From contig NZ_MWPQ01000001.1 of the NCBI RefSeq assembly GCF_002028545.1, positions 35,664-99,663 of the forward strand: DNA of 64,000 nt. Direction: 5' to 3'. Positions 15,976 to 24,678 of the stretch are shown one piece after another (positions within the stretch are counted from its first letter, which is position 1; the number at the start of each line of letters is the position of its first letter). The notes under the pieces were generated by a model. It made no database searches. It was not told the DNA's origin and saw only the letters and a list, made by a program, of their open reading frames with translations. Source of the stretch: Nitrobacter vulgaris. GTDB taxonomy: Bacteria > Pseudomonadota > Alphaproteobacteria > Rhizobiales > Xanthobacteraceae. The position numbers and the translations under genes are program-made.

Positions 15976-18492
15976 ATGTCAGGCGTAATCGGCGTGATGC
16001 GTCGGACCTTACTGTCGTGCACCTCGCTGGTGCCGGGCGGCATCGCCGGTGCCGGCGCGGTCAGCCTCATTGACATATCGCCCGCTTGGGCAGCCGAACC
16101 AGCGCTGGCCGAACGGCTGCTCCAGACTTTCATGAATCTCAGTCGGCAGGATTTGACTGCGCTGGCAATGGCGCTCGGCGTGCTGAGTTTCTCGGTGGTC
16201 GCCGCTATCCTGCTGATGCGCACGCGCATCCGCGCCGCCGCGAACGAACAGCGGCTGCGTGCCGAAATCCGCGACCTTCAATCGGAGGCCGACCGCTTTC
16301 GCGCCCTTCTATTCGTGGAACCGCAGATTTTGATTTCGTGGGGCGCGGGCGAGGACCGTCCCCAGGTCAGCGGCGATACCGCGCTGCTGTTACCGCAGGA
16401 GCCAAAACAGCCCTTGCGGGTTTTGGCGTTCGGAACCTGGCTGCTGCCTGAGCCGGCGTTGCAGATGGATCACGCGGTCGATGCGCTGCGCAATGCCGGA
16501 GAAGGCTTTCTGCTCAATCTGGTCACGTCGGCCGGACGCACCGTAGAAGCGATGGGCCGCGCCATCGGCGGCCAGGCCATCGTGCGTATCCGCGATCTCG
16601 GCGGTTTGCGGCGCGACCTCGCCGAGATGACGCTGCGTCATAACAGTCTCCTGGCAGAAACAGAGATGCTGCGGGCCTTCGCAGCCGCAGCGCCATGGCC
16701 TCTCTGGGCGAGAGGCGAAGACGGCAATATCTCCTTCGCCAACGCGGCCTATGCGCGCGCCACCGAAGCCGCCCACGCAACCGACGCAATCCAGCGCAAT
16801 CTCGAACTGCTCGACAGCGAGGACCGTATCGCGATGGCGCGGGCGCTGAACGATCATGCCACTTTTACCGCGCGGCTGCCGATCGTTATCGGCGGCGAGC
16901 GGCGGATGCACGACATCCACGCACTGCGGACCACCGGCGGGAGCGCCAGCATCGCGCTCGACGTCAGCGAGGCTACGGAGCTAAGGCAGGCGCTGACGCG
17001 GATGGCGGACGCACATCGCCGAACCCTCGACCAATTGTCATCGGGCGTCGCCGTGTTCGACGGGCAGCGGCGGCTCGCTTTCTACAACGACTCCTACCGC
17101 CGGCTGTGGGATCTCGACCGTCCCTTTCTCGATGGGCATCCCGACGACTCCAGCGTGCTCGATCGCCTGCGCGCGGCGCGCCGATTGCCGGAACAGCCGG
17201 ACTTCCGCGCATGGAAAGCACGCCTGCATGAAGCCTATCGCGCCAACGAGGCCGTCAAGGACGTATGGTATCTGCCGGACGGGCGCGCACTCAGCATCGT
17301 CACCACGCCGAATCCGGAAGGCGGTGTCACCTACCTGTTTGACGATGTCACGGAAAGCCTGAATCTGGCTCGGCGATATGACCGGCTCATCACCGTGCAG
17401 CGCGAGACCCTCGACAGCCTGACCGAAGCAGTCGCGGTTTTCGGCAGTAACGGACGCGCGCAACTTTTCAATCCGGCTTTTGCGCGGATGTGGAAGCTTT
17501 CGCCCGAGGCGCTTTCGCAGCAGCCGCATATCGATACGGTCGAGGCGTGGTGCAAACCGTTGTTCGACGACAATGACGCCTGGCAGACGATCCGCAGGGC
17601 GGTCACCGGCATCGACAATCGCACCTCAGTGCCGCTCAAGCTCGAGCGCAAGGACGGTAGCATCCTGGACTGCATGACCATGCCGCTTCCCGACGGCGCC
17701 ACCATGCTGACCTTCCATGACATCACAGATAGCGAGAACGTGGAACGCGCGTTGCGCGAGCGCAACGATGCGCTCGAGACCGCCGATCAGATGAAAATCG
17801 ATTTCGTCCATCACGTCTCGTACGAACTTCGCTCGCCCCTGACGACCATCATCGGCTTCGCGCATCTGATGAACGATCCCGGCACGGGGCCGCTCACCGA
17901 GAAGCAGGCCGAGTATGTCAACTACATCACCTCGTCGACAGACGCGCTGCTGGCGCTGACCAACAACATCCTCGACCTCGCCACTATCGACGCCGGCGCC
18001 ATGACGCTTGAACTCGGGCCGGTCGATGTCCGTAAGACCATCGCGGCGGCCGCGGAAGGCATTCAGGACCGCCTGACCCGCGATCGAATCGTGCTGAATG
18101 TCGATGTCGATCCGGACATCGGCAACTTCATCGGCGACGAGCGCCGCATCGTTCAGGTTCTCTATAACCTGCTTGCCAATGCCGCCAATTTCTCGCCGCC
18201 GGACGCCGTGATCACGGTGAGCGCCCGGCGCGCCGAGCACAACGTGAGATTTGCCGTGATGGACGAAGGTCCCGGCATTTCGCCCGACGTCAAGGACAAG
18301 GTGTTCGACTGGTTCGAAAGCCACGCGAACGGATCGCGCCATCGCGGCCCCGGTCTGGGCCTTTCGCTGGTGCGTTCCTTCGTGGAACTCCATGGCGGGC
18401 GCGTGCATTTCGATTCCACCACCAAGAGCGGCACCCGGGTCGTGTGTGATTTTCCACTTGACCAAACCGCCCACCGAAACGCCGCCGAATGA
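15976..18492 (+). CDS. divL: DivL-type PAS sensor pseudo-kinase with phosphoacceptor tyrosine
   Basis: 838 residues from ATG 15976 (GTG 15922 possible). An N-terminal membrane segment (LAMALGVLSFSVVAAILLM, about 60-80) precedes PAS-like domains, clearest in LDQLSSGVAVFDGQRRLAF and LDSLTEAVAVFGSNGRAQL. A HisKA domain reads FVHHVSYELRSPLTTIIGF, where the usual phosphoacceptor His is Tyr (codon 17821-17823, residue 616). The HATPase domain is complete: LLANAANFSPP, DEGPGIS, GPGLGLSLVRSF. The tyrosine is the hallmark of DivL, which allosterically controls CckA and thereby CtrA cell-cycle signalling. Overlaps tsaE-amgK by four bases. Confidence 0.9.
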   Translation: MSGVIGVMRRTLLSCTSLVPGGIAGAGAVSLIDISPAWAAEPALAERLLQTFMNLSRQDLTALAMALGVLSFSVVAAILLMRTRIRAAANEQRLRAEIRDLQSEADRFRALLFVEPQILISWGAGEDRPQVSGDTALLLPQEPKQPLRVLAFGTWLLPEPALQMDHAVDALRNAGEGFLLNLVTSAGRTVEAMGRAIGGQAIVRIRDLGGLRRDLAEMTLRHNSLLAETEMLRAFAAAAPWPLWARGEDGNISFANAAYARATEAAHATDAIQRNLELLDSEDRIAMARALNDHATFTARLPIVIGGERRMHDIHALRTTGGSASIALDVSEATELRQALTRMADAHRRTLDQLSSGVAVFDGQRRLAFYNDSYRRLWDLDRPFLDGHPDDSSVLDRLRAARRLPEQPDFRAWKARLHEAYRANEAVKDVWYLPDGRALSIVTTPNPEGGVTYLFDDVTESLNLARRYDRLITVQRETLDSLTEAVAVFGSNGRAQLFNPAFARMWKLSPEALSQQPHIDTVEAWCKPLFDDNDAWQTIRRAVTGIDNRTSVPLKLERKDGSILDCMTMPLPDGATMLTFHDITDSENVERALRERNDALETADQMKIDFVHHVSYELRSPLTTIIGFAHLMNDPGTGPLTEKQAEYVNYITSSTDALLALTNNILDLATIDAGAMTLELGPVDVRKTIAAAAEGIQDRLTRDRIVLNVDVDPDIGNFIGDERRIVQVLYNLLANAANFSPPDAVITVSARRAEHNVRFAVMDEGPGISPDVKDKVFDWFESHANGSRHRGPGLGLSLVRSFVELHGGRVHFDSTTKSGTRVVCDFPLDQTAHRNAAE

Positions 18493-20012
18493 GTGGACCG
18501 TCGAGATTCGCGACCGCGCTCCTCAACGAGACTGCGACCGCGCATCTCATGGCCGACCTGGCGCTCCTGATCGGTCCCGGGGACGTCATCACCCTGTCCG
18601 GCGATCTCGGCGCAGGCAAGACCTCCGCCGCGCGCGCCATGATCCGGTATCTCGCGAGCGACGACACGATCGAGGTACCGAGCCCGACCTTCACCCTGGC
18701 GCAACATTATGATCTGCCGCCCTGTCCGCTGCTCCACGCCGACCTCTATCGCATCAGTGGCCCCGATGAACTTGAGGAGATTGGCCTCGCGCCGCTGCCC
18801 GAAGACACGCTGGTCCTGATCGAATGGCCGGACCGCGCAGCCGGCGGCCTGCCTGCTGATCGGATCGACATCGCCATCAGCCACAGTCCGGCACTCGGAT
18901 CAGCCGCGCGCGCCGCCGAAATCACCGGGTATGGCAAGGCCGCCTCTCAGGTTTCGCGGCTTGCCGCGCTGCGCCGATTCCTCGACGATGCCGGGTGCTT
19001 GGACGCGGAACGGCGCCGCATGCCCGGAGACGCTTCGACGCGCTCATACGCCCGGATAATCTGCAGCGACGGCAGTTTCATCCTGATGAACGCGCCACGG
19101 CGACCCGATGGACCGGCGATCCACGACGGCAAATCCTACAGTGCGGCGGTGCATCTTGCCGAAGACATCAAGCCCTTCGTCGCGATCGCCCGCGGCCTGC
19201 GCGACCACGGCTTCTCCGCGCCGGTGATCCATCATGCCGATCTGGAGTCGGGATTCCTGATTACCGAAGATTTCGGCAGCGCCAGCTTCGTCGAAGGCAC
19301 GCCGCCGACGCCGATCGTCGAGCGTTATCAAACGGCTACCGATCTGCTGGCCGCGCTGCATTGTCAGACACTGCCCGACACGCTTCCGGTGGCGGCGGAC
19401 ATCGCCTACACCATTCCGGTGTTCGATACCGAAGCGATGCTGGTCGAGGTCGGCCTGATGCTGGACTGGTATCTGATCGACCGCGGCATTGAACCGAGCG
19501 AAGACCTGCGCGCGGAGTTCATGACAATCTGGCGCGCATTGCTGGCGAAACCGAGTGCTGCGTCCAGAACCTGGGTGTTGCGTGATTTCCACTCGCCCAA
19601 TTTAATCTGGTTGGAGCAACAGCGAGATATCCGAAAGGTCGGCATCATCGACTTTCAGGACACCGTGCTCGGTCCCGCCGCCTACGATCTGGTCTCGCTT
19701 TTGCAGGATGCACGGGTGGATGTTCCCGAATCGATCGAACTCGCGTTGCTTACCCGCTACGTGAAGGCGCGGCTGGAATCGGACGCGCGGTTCGATCCCG
19801 CCGGTTTCGCCGAGCTGTATGCCATCATGTCGGCACAACGCAACACCCGGCTGCTCGGCACGTTCGCGCGACTCAATCGGCGCGATGGCAAACCGCACTA
19901 TCTGCGACATCAACCCCGGATCTGGACCTATCTCACGCGCTCGCTGGCTCACCCGGCGTTATCAGCGGCCCAAGAGTGGTATCAGAATCACGTTCCGCCT
20001 CCGGCGGGTTGA
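18489..20012 (+). CDS. tsaE-amgK: TsaE-AmgK fusion: tRNA t6A ATPase plus amino-sugar anomeric kinase
   Basis: 507 residues in one frame. Residues 1-150 are TsaE, the ATPase of the complex making t6A37 in tRNA: Walker A GDLGAGKTSAARAM, then VPSPTFTLAQHY and HADLYRISGPDELEEIGL. From about 165 comes a kinase-fold phosphotransferase: GDASTRSYARI, FLITEDFGS, the catalytic loop VLRDFHSPNLIW and IDFQDTVLGPAAYD. This matches AmgK, which phosphorylates N-acetylmuramate/N-acetylglucosamine at C1 for cell-wall recycling. murU two genes downstream supports that role. The start overlaps the divL stop (ATGA). Confidence 0.9.
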   Translation: MSGPSRFATALLNETATAHLMADLALLIGPGDVITLSGDLGAGKTSAARAMIRYLASDDTIEVPSPTFTLAQHYDLPPCPLLHADLYRISGPDELEEIGLAPLPEDTLVLIEWPDRAAGGLPADRIDIAISHSPALGSAARAAEITGYGKAASQVSRLAALRRFLDDAGCLDAERRRMPGDASTRSYARIICSDGSFILMNAPRRPDGPAIHDGKSYSAAVHLAEDIKPFVAIARGLRDHGFSAPVIHHADLESGFLITEDFGSASFVEGTPPTPIVERYQTATDLLAALHCQTLPDTLPVAADIAYTIPVFDTEAMLVEVGLMLDWYLIDRGIEPSEDLRAEFMTIWRALLAKPSAASRTWVLRDFHSPNLIWLEQQRDIRKVGIIDFQDTVLGPAAYDLVSLLQDARVDVPESIELALLTRYVKARLESDARFDPAGFAELYAIMSAQRNTRLLGTFARLNRRDGKPHYLRHQPRIWTYLTRSLAHPALSAAQEWYQNHVPPPAG

Positions 20013-20117
20013 ACCGTTTTATTTTACGCCTTTTTTTAGAAGTAGCGCCGTAGCTTCGGAGCCCGGGATCTATCCTGCGGATCGCGGCACAGTCGTCCTT
20101 CCAAGAGGGAGCACATC

Positions 20118-20438
20118 ATGGGTGTAGAACGGCGCAAGGGCGAGCGCGTCACCTTCGAGCGCGGTTACAGCGCGCGCATGATGGGCATCGACGGCACCTG
20201 GCGCCGCGACTGCACCATCGAGGACGTATCGGAAATCGGCGCCAAGCTGACTATCGAAGGCTCCATCGAAGGCCTGCATCTCAAGGAGTTTTTTCTGCTG
20301 CTGTCATCCACGGGCCTCGCCTATCGCCGCTGCGAACTGGCCTGGGTCAATGGCGACCAGGTTGGCGTCAATTTCCTGAAGCAGAGCGACAAAAAGAAAA
20401 AGACAAGCCGGCAAAACAGCGCCACGGCGGACACCTGA
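20118..20438 (+). CDS. PilZ-domain protein
   Basis: 106 residues. A single PilZ domain, the usual c-di-GMP receptor: RKGER (residues 6-10) gives RxxxR, and DVSEIGAKL gives the (D/N)xSxxG motif. Later strands include YRRCELAWVNGDQVGVNF. ATG 20118 has AGAGGGAG upstream. The tail is Lys-rich. It is placed between amgK and murU; I see no direct functional link, so this may be chance or shared transcription. Confidence 0.88.
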   Translation: MGVERRKGERVTFERGYSARMMGIDGTWRRDCTIEDVSEIGAKLTIEGSIEGLHLKEFFLLLSSTGLAYRRCELAWVNGDQVGVNFLKQSDKKKKTSRQNSATADT

Positions 20439-20598
20439 TCCTGGAGCGAATGAAGAACAAGCGCGGTGCGGTTTCCGCCCGGATCCCGTCATTCAATCCG
20501 GCAGCCCCCTCCGCTATCATGGGCGCGTCATCATCTCGGGCGTGTATCGCCGGGGTTATCAGTGCGATTCGTAACGCGGCGTGATACAGGGCCTTTAC

Positions 20599-20694
20599 GC
20601 TTCTGATGGAATCAGAAGCGTGGTTTTATGATTCTGGTCTGACGCGTTTTCTTCACGCGAACCGGGGTATCCACTTCGCTCGAAACCGCTATAG
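20599..20694. repeat. Dispersed repeat family B, copy 1
   Basis: Starts with a CGCTTCTGAT/ATCAGAAGCG palindrome and ends with ACCGGGGTATCCACTTCGCTCG and GCTATAG. A near copy lies at 31181-31278, and shorter ends at 41461-41494 and about 54408-54443. It lies in the gap 20439-20727, which holds no gene. Confidence 0.75.
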
Positions 20695-20727
20695 TTCGCT
20701 GAATCGACGATGTGCGTGAGCTAAGAC

Positions 20728-21450
20728 ATGCCAGTTACTCCTACCAAAGCCATGGTACTCGCCGCGGGCCTCGGCCTGCGCATGCGACCGCTGACCGAGC
20801 GGATGCCAAAACCCATGGTGCCGGTGGCCGGCAAGCCGCTGCTCGATCACGTACTGGACAAGTTGGCGGAGGCCAGCGTCGAAGAAGCGGTCGTTAACGT
20901 GCGTTATCTTCCCGATCAGATCATCGATCATGTCGCGCACCGCATCAGGCCGCGGATCATTATCTCCGATGAGCGCAATGAGGTGCTGGGCACCGGCGGC
21001 GCCGTGGTCAAGGCCCTGCCGCTGCTCGGCGAGGCGCCGTTCTTCCATCTCAACGCCGATACGATGTGGATCGACGGCGCGCGTTCCAATCTGATGCGGT
21101 TGACCGAGGCCTTCGATCCCGCGCGCATGGACATTCTGCTGCTAATGGCGCCGACCGTGAGCAGCATCGGCTACAGTGGCAGCGGCGATTACGCCATGCT
21201 GCCCAACGGCGCGCTTCGCAGACGGAAAGAGAACCAGGTCGTGCCGTTCGTTTATGCCGGCGCCGCCATCATGTCGCCCACGCTGTTCGCCGGCGCGCCG
21301 ACAGGAGAGTTTTCGCTGACGACGATATTCGACCAGGCCGGCAAGCGGGACCGGCTGTTCGGGCTGCGGCTCGACGGCCTCTGGATGCATGTCGGAACAC
21401 CCGATGCCGTTCAGGAGGCCGAGAAAGCGGTCCTCGCGGGCGTCATCTGA
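20728..21450 (+). CDS. murU: N-acetylmuramate-1-phosphate uridylyltransferase-type nucleotidyltransferase
   Basis: 240 residues. A sugar-phosphate nucleotidyltransferase with the N-terminal signature AMVLAAGLGLRMRPLTERMP, then KPMVPVAGKPLLDHVLDKL, GTGGAVVKALPLLGEAPFFH and LNADTMWIDG, where Asp binds metal. The short length without a hexapeptide-repeat tail, together with the linked AmgK, points to MurU. MurU makes UDP-MurNAc from MurNAc-1-P in the peptidoglycan recycling bypass. ATG 20728 lacks a strong ribosome site. Confidence 0.87.
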   Translation: MPVTPTKAMVLAAGLGLRMRPLTERMPKPMVPVAGKPLLDHVLDKLAEASVEEAVVNVRYLPDQIIDHVAHRIRPRIIISDERNEVLGTGGAVVKALPLLGEAPFFHLNADTMWIDGARSNLMRLTEAFDPARMDILLLMAPTVSSIGYSGSGDYAMLPNGALRRRKENQVVPFVYAGAAIMSPTLFAGAPTGEFSLTTIFDQAGKRDRLFGLRLDGLWMHVGTPDAVQEAEKAVLAGVI

Positions 21451-21525
21451 CGCCTGCCTTTCAACCGGCCGCCGCTCCTCTCCCGCTCATGTCATGATAT
21501 GCCTGATCTCGAATCAGGATTCCTC

Positions 21526-24500
21526 ATGCGCGTCCACAACGTCCCCTCGTCAGTACCGTTTCTACGTACCGTCATCACCGCACTGATCGACGGCGAACTG
21601 ATCGAGGGATTCCGTCCGCGCGCGCAGCCCGAACGACTTGCCGAGGCCACGCTCTACCTGCCGACCCGCCGCGCCGGCCGCATGGCGCGCGATATCTTCC
21701 TCGACGTCCTGGATCTCGACGCCGTGATCCTGCCGCGCATCGTCGCGCTCGGCGGCATCGACGAGGACGAACTGGCTTTCGCGCAGGCAGTCTCGCTGTC
21801 GCCGGAGTCGCTCGAATTGCCGCCGGCGCTCGACGGGCTCGCGCGCCGCCTCGCGCTCGCGCAGCTTATCAATGCATGGGCGGATCGGCTGAAACCGGGT
21901 GAGCCGGCGCAAGCGCCGCTGGTTCTCGGCGGCCCGGCCTCGACGCTGACGCTTGCCGAGGATCTCGCGCGACTGATGGATGACATGGCGACGCGCGGCG
22001 TGGACTGGCGCGCGCTTGACGGGCTCGTGCCCGAGGCGCTCGACCGCTATTGGCAGCTCACGCTCGATTTCCTGAAGATCGCGCGAAACTATTGGCCGGA
22101 TCATCTTCAGGAAAAGGAGCGGATCGAACCGGTGGCGCGGCGCGATCGCCTGATCGAAGCCGAGGCCGCGCGTCTCCTCACCCATCATGCGGGACCCGTG
22201 ATCGCGGCCGGCTCCACCGGTTCGATGCCATCGACTGCAAAACTGCTGCATATCATTGCAACTCTGCCGCAAGGCGCGGTGGTGCTGCCGGGACTGGATA
22301 CCGACCTCGACGAAGACGCATGGCAACTGATTGGCGGCCGCAAGGATAAAAGCGGCGCATTCATCACGCCGCCCGCCGCCGGTCATCCACAGTTCGCGCT
22401 GCACGGCCTGCTCACGCGGTTCGGCATCGCGCGACGCGACGTGAGAGCGCTTGGCTCCCCTGCGCCATACGGGCGCGAGATGCTGGCGTCCGAGGCAATG
22501 CGGCCGGCGGAGGCGACCGCGCAATGGCACACCCGGCTTGCCGAGCCCGAGGTCGCCGAGAAGATCGCGGCCGGACTGCAAAGCCTCGCAGTAATCACCG
22601 CCGCCAATCCGGAAATGGAAGCGCTCAGCATCGCTGTTGCCATGCGCGAGGCTCGCGACCTGAACAGGACCGCGGCGCTTGTGACGTTCGACCGAGCGTT
22701 GGCGCGCCGGGTGATGGCGGCGCTCGGCCGCTGGAATCTCGCCTTTGACGATTCGGGCGGTGACCCGCTGATGGACACATCTGCGGGAATATTCGCACGG
22801 TTGGTCGCCGAGACGGCGTGCAACGGCCTGGAGCCGCCGACCCTGCTGGCCCTGCTGAAGCATCCGCTGTGCCGGCTCGGTCGCTCCACTGGAGGATGGG
22901 CGCGCGCAATCACAACACTGGAGCTTGCGATCCTGCGCGGCACCCGGCCGCCGCCGGGCAGCAAGGGACTCGCGGATGAGTTTGCGCAATTCTGCGGCGA
23001 ACGCGACAAGCTCGATCGCGGCGAGAATTCTTCTCTGCATCGCAGCGAGCCCCGCGCCGCGCTGAAGCCACATCATCTTGACGAAGCCCGCGCCCTGATC
23101 ACGGCCTTGCAGAAGGCACTTACGCCGCTCGAAAGCGATGGCGCATCAAGGTCGGCGGACTTCACCATTCTCGCCTCGCAGCATCGCCAGGTAGTCGAAG
23201 CAATGTCGCATGACGATCAAGGCGTTGCCGTCGCATTCGACGGCCAGCATGGCCGTGCGCTCGCCGAGGCGTTCGACGATTTGCGCGAGGCGGGTGACCG
23301 CAGCGGTTTGACGGTCAAGATCGCGGATTATCCGGAAACGTTCGAGGCCGCGTTCGGCGACCGCGTCGTGCGCCGGCCGCAGACGACCACGGCGAGCCTG
23401 CGCATCTATGGGCCGCTGGAGGCGCGTCTCACTCAATGCGACCGCATCATTCTCGGCGGACTCAATGAGGGCGTATGGCCGCCCGCGCCGCCGACCGATC
23501 CCTGGCTCAGCCGGCCGATGCGACACGAACTCGGGCTCGATCTTCCGGAACGGCGCATCGGACTTTCCGCGCACGATTTCACTCAGCTTCTCGGTGCCGA
23601 GGATGTCATCCTCAGCCACGCCGCCAAAGCCGGCGGCGCGCCGGCGGTTGCATCCCGTTTCCTGCATCGGCTCGAAGCCGTCGCCGGCACGGCACGCTGG
23701 ACGGCTGCGAAACAGGCGGGAGCGCGATACATTCAATATGCGGAAGTGCTCGATCGGCCCGACGAGGTTACGCCGGTCGCGAAACCCGAACCAAAGCCGC
23801 CGCGTGTGGCGCGGCCGACGCACTTGTCCGTGACTGCGATCGAGGACTGGCTGCGCGATCCCTACACCATCTATGCCAAATACATTCTGAAGCTCTTGCC
23901 GCTCGATGCCGTTGACATGCCACTGTCGGCGGCGGACCGCGGCTCGGCGATTCATGACGCGCTCGGCGATTTCACAAAGCTGCATCCGGCAAACCTGCCC
24001 GACGATGCGCAGGACGTGTTGCGCGCCATCGGAGAAAGCCGTTTCGCGCCGCTCATGCAGCGGCCAGAGGCGCGCGCGCTGTGGTGGCCACGCTTCCAGC
24101 GCATCGCGGCGTGGTTCGCGGAATGGGAAGCGTCGCGACGAACGCAACTCGTGAAGATCGACGCCGAGGTTAGCGGCAAGATCGAGATCCCGATCGACGG
24201 TGATCGCAACTTTATTCTGTCGGCGCGCGCCGACCGCATCGAGCATCTCATCGACGGCCGCTTTGCCGTTCTCGACTACAAGACCGGCAGCCCGCCGAGC
24301 AATAAGCAGGTGCGGCTCGGCTTGTCGCCACAGCTCACGCTGGAATCCGCGATCCTGCGCAAGGGCGGTTTCGCGGGCATTCCCCCCGGCGCACCGGTCA
24401 GCGAGCTGATGTATGTCCGGCTTAGCGGCAACAACCCACCCGGCGAGCCACGTCAGGTCGATCTCAACAACAGCAAGACCGACAAACAATCGCCGGATGA

Positions 24501-24678
24501 GGCAGCCGATCGCGCTCTTCAAGAACTCACGGCGCTGATCCGCGCTTTCGACGACGAGCAACAGGGCTATGTATCGCTCGACCTGCCGATGTGGAAAACA
24601 CGCTACGGTGCCTATGACGATCTCGCACGGGTCAAGGAATGGTCGGCTGCGGGCGGGCTGGGGTTAGAGGAATGGTGA
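21526..24678 (+). CDS. addB: AddB subunit of the AddAB helicase-nuclease
   Basis: 1050 residues. With AddA it processes double-strand DNA ends for RecA loading. The N-terminus MRVHNVPSSVPFLRTVITAL is typical of alphaproteobacterial AddB, which has an inactive helicase fold. The C-terminal PD-(D/E)xK nuclease shows RADRIEHLIDGRFAVLDYKT, and THLSVTAIEDWLRDPYTIYAKYIL opens that domain. ATG 21499 is in frame, but 21526 follows AGGA and matches relatives. There are no clustered cysteines at the nuclease ends, so the iron-sulfur cluster of Bacillus AddB is not evident. Its last seven bases overlap addA. Confidence 0.95.
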   Translation: MRVHNVPSSVPFLRTVITALIDGELIEGFRPRAQPERLAEATLYLPTRRAGRMARDIFLDVLDLDAVILPRIVALGGIDEDELAFAQAVSLSPESLELPPALDGLARRLALAQLINAWADRLKPGEPAQAPLVLGGPASTLTLAEDLARLMDDMATRGVDWRALDGLVPEALDRYWQLTLDFLKIARNYWPDHLQEKERIEPVARRDRLIEAEAARLLTHHAGPVIAAGSTGSMPSTAKLLHIIATLPQGAVVLPGLDTDLDEDAWQLIGGRKDKSGAFITPPAAGHPQFALHGLLTRFGIARRDVRALGSPAPYGREMLASEAMRPAEATAQWHTRLAEPEVAEKIAAGLQSLAVITAANPEMEALSIAVAMREARDLNRTAALVTFDRALARRVMAALGRWNLAFDDSGGDPLMDTSAGIFARLVAETACNGLEPPTLLALLKHPLCRLGRSTGGWARAITTLELAILRGTRPPPGSKGLADEFAQFCGERDKLDRGENSSLHRSEPRAALKPHHLDEARALITALQKALTPLESDGASRSADFTILASQHRQVVEAMSHDDQGVAVAFDGQHGRALAEAFDDLREAGDRSGLTVKIADYPETFEAAFGDRVVRRPQTTTASLRIYGPLEARLTQCDRIILGGLNEGVWPPAPPTDPWLSRPMRHELGLDLPERRIGLSAHDFTQLLGAEDVILSHAAKAGGAPAVASRFLHRLEAVAGTARWTAAKQAGARYIQYAEVLDRPDEVTPVAKPEPKPPRVARPTHLSVTAIEDWLRDPYTIYAKYILKLLPLDAVDMPLSAADRGSAIHDALGDFTKLHPANLPDDAQDVLRAIGESRFAPLMQRPEARALWWPRFQRIAAWFAEWEASRRTQLVKIDAEVSGKIEIPIDGDRNFILSARADRIEHLIDGRFAVLDYKTGSPPSNKQVRLGLSPQLTLESAILRKGGFAGIPPGAPVSELMYVRLSGNNPPGEPRQVDLNNSKTDKQSPDEAADRALQELTALIRAFDDEQQGYVSLDLPMWKTRYGAYDDLARVKEWSAAGGLGLEEW

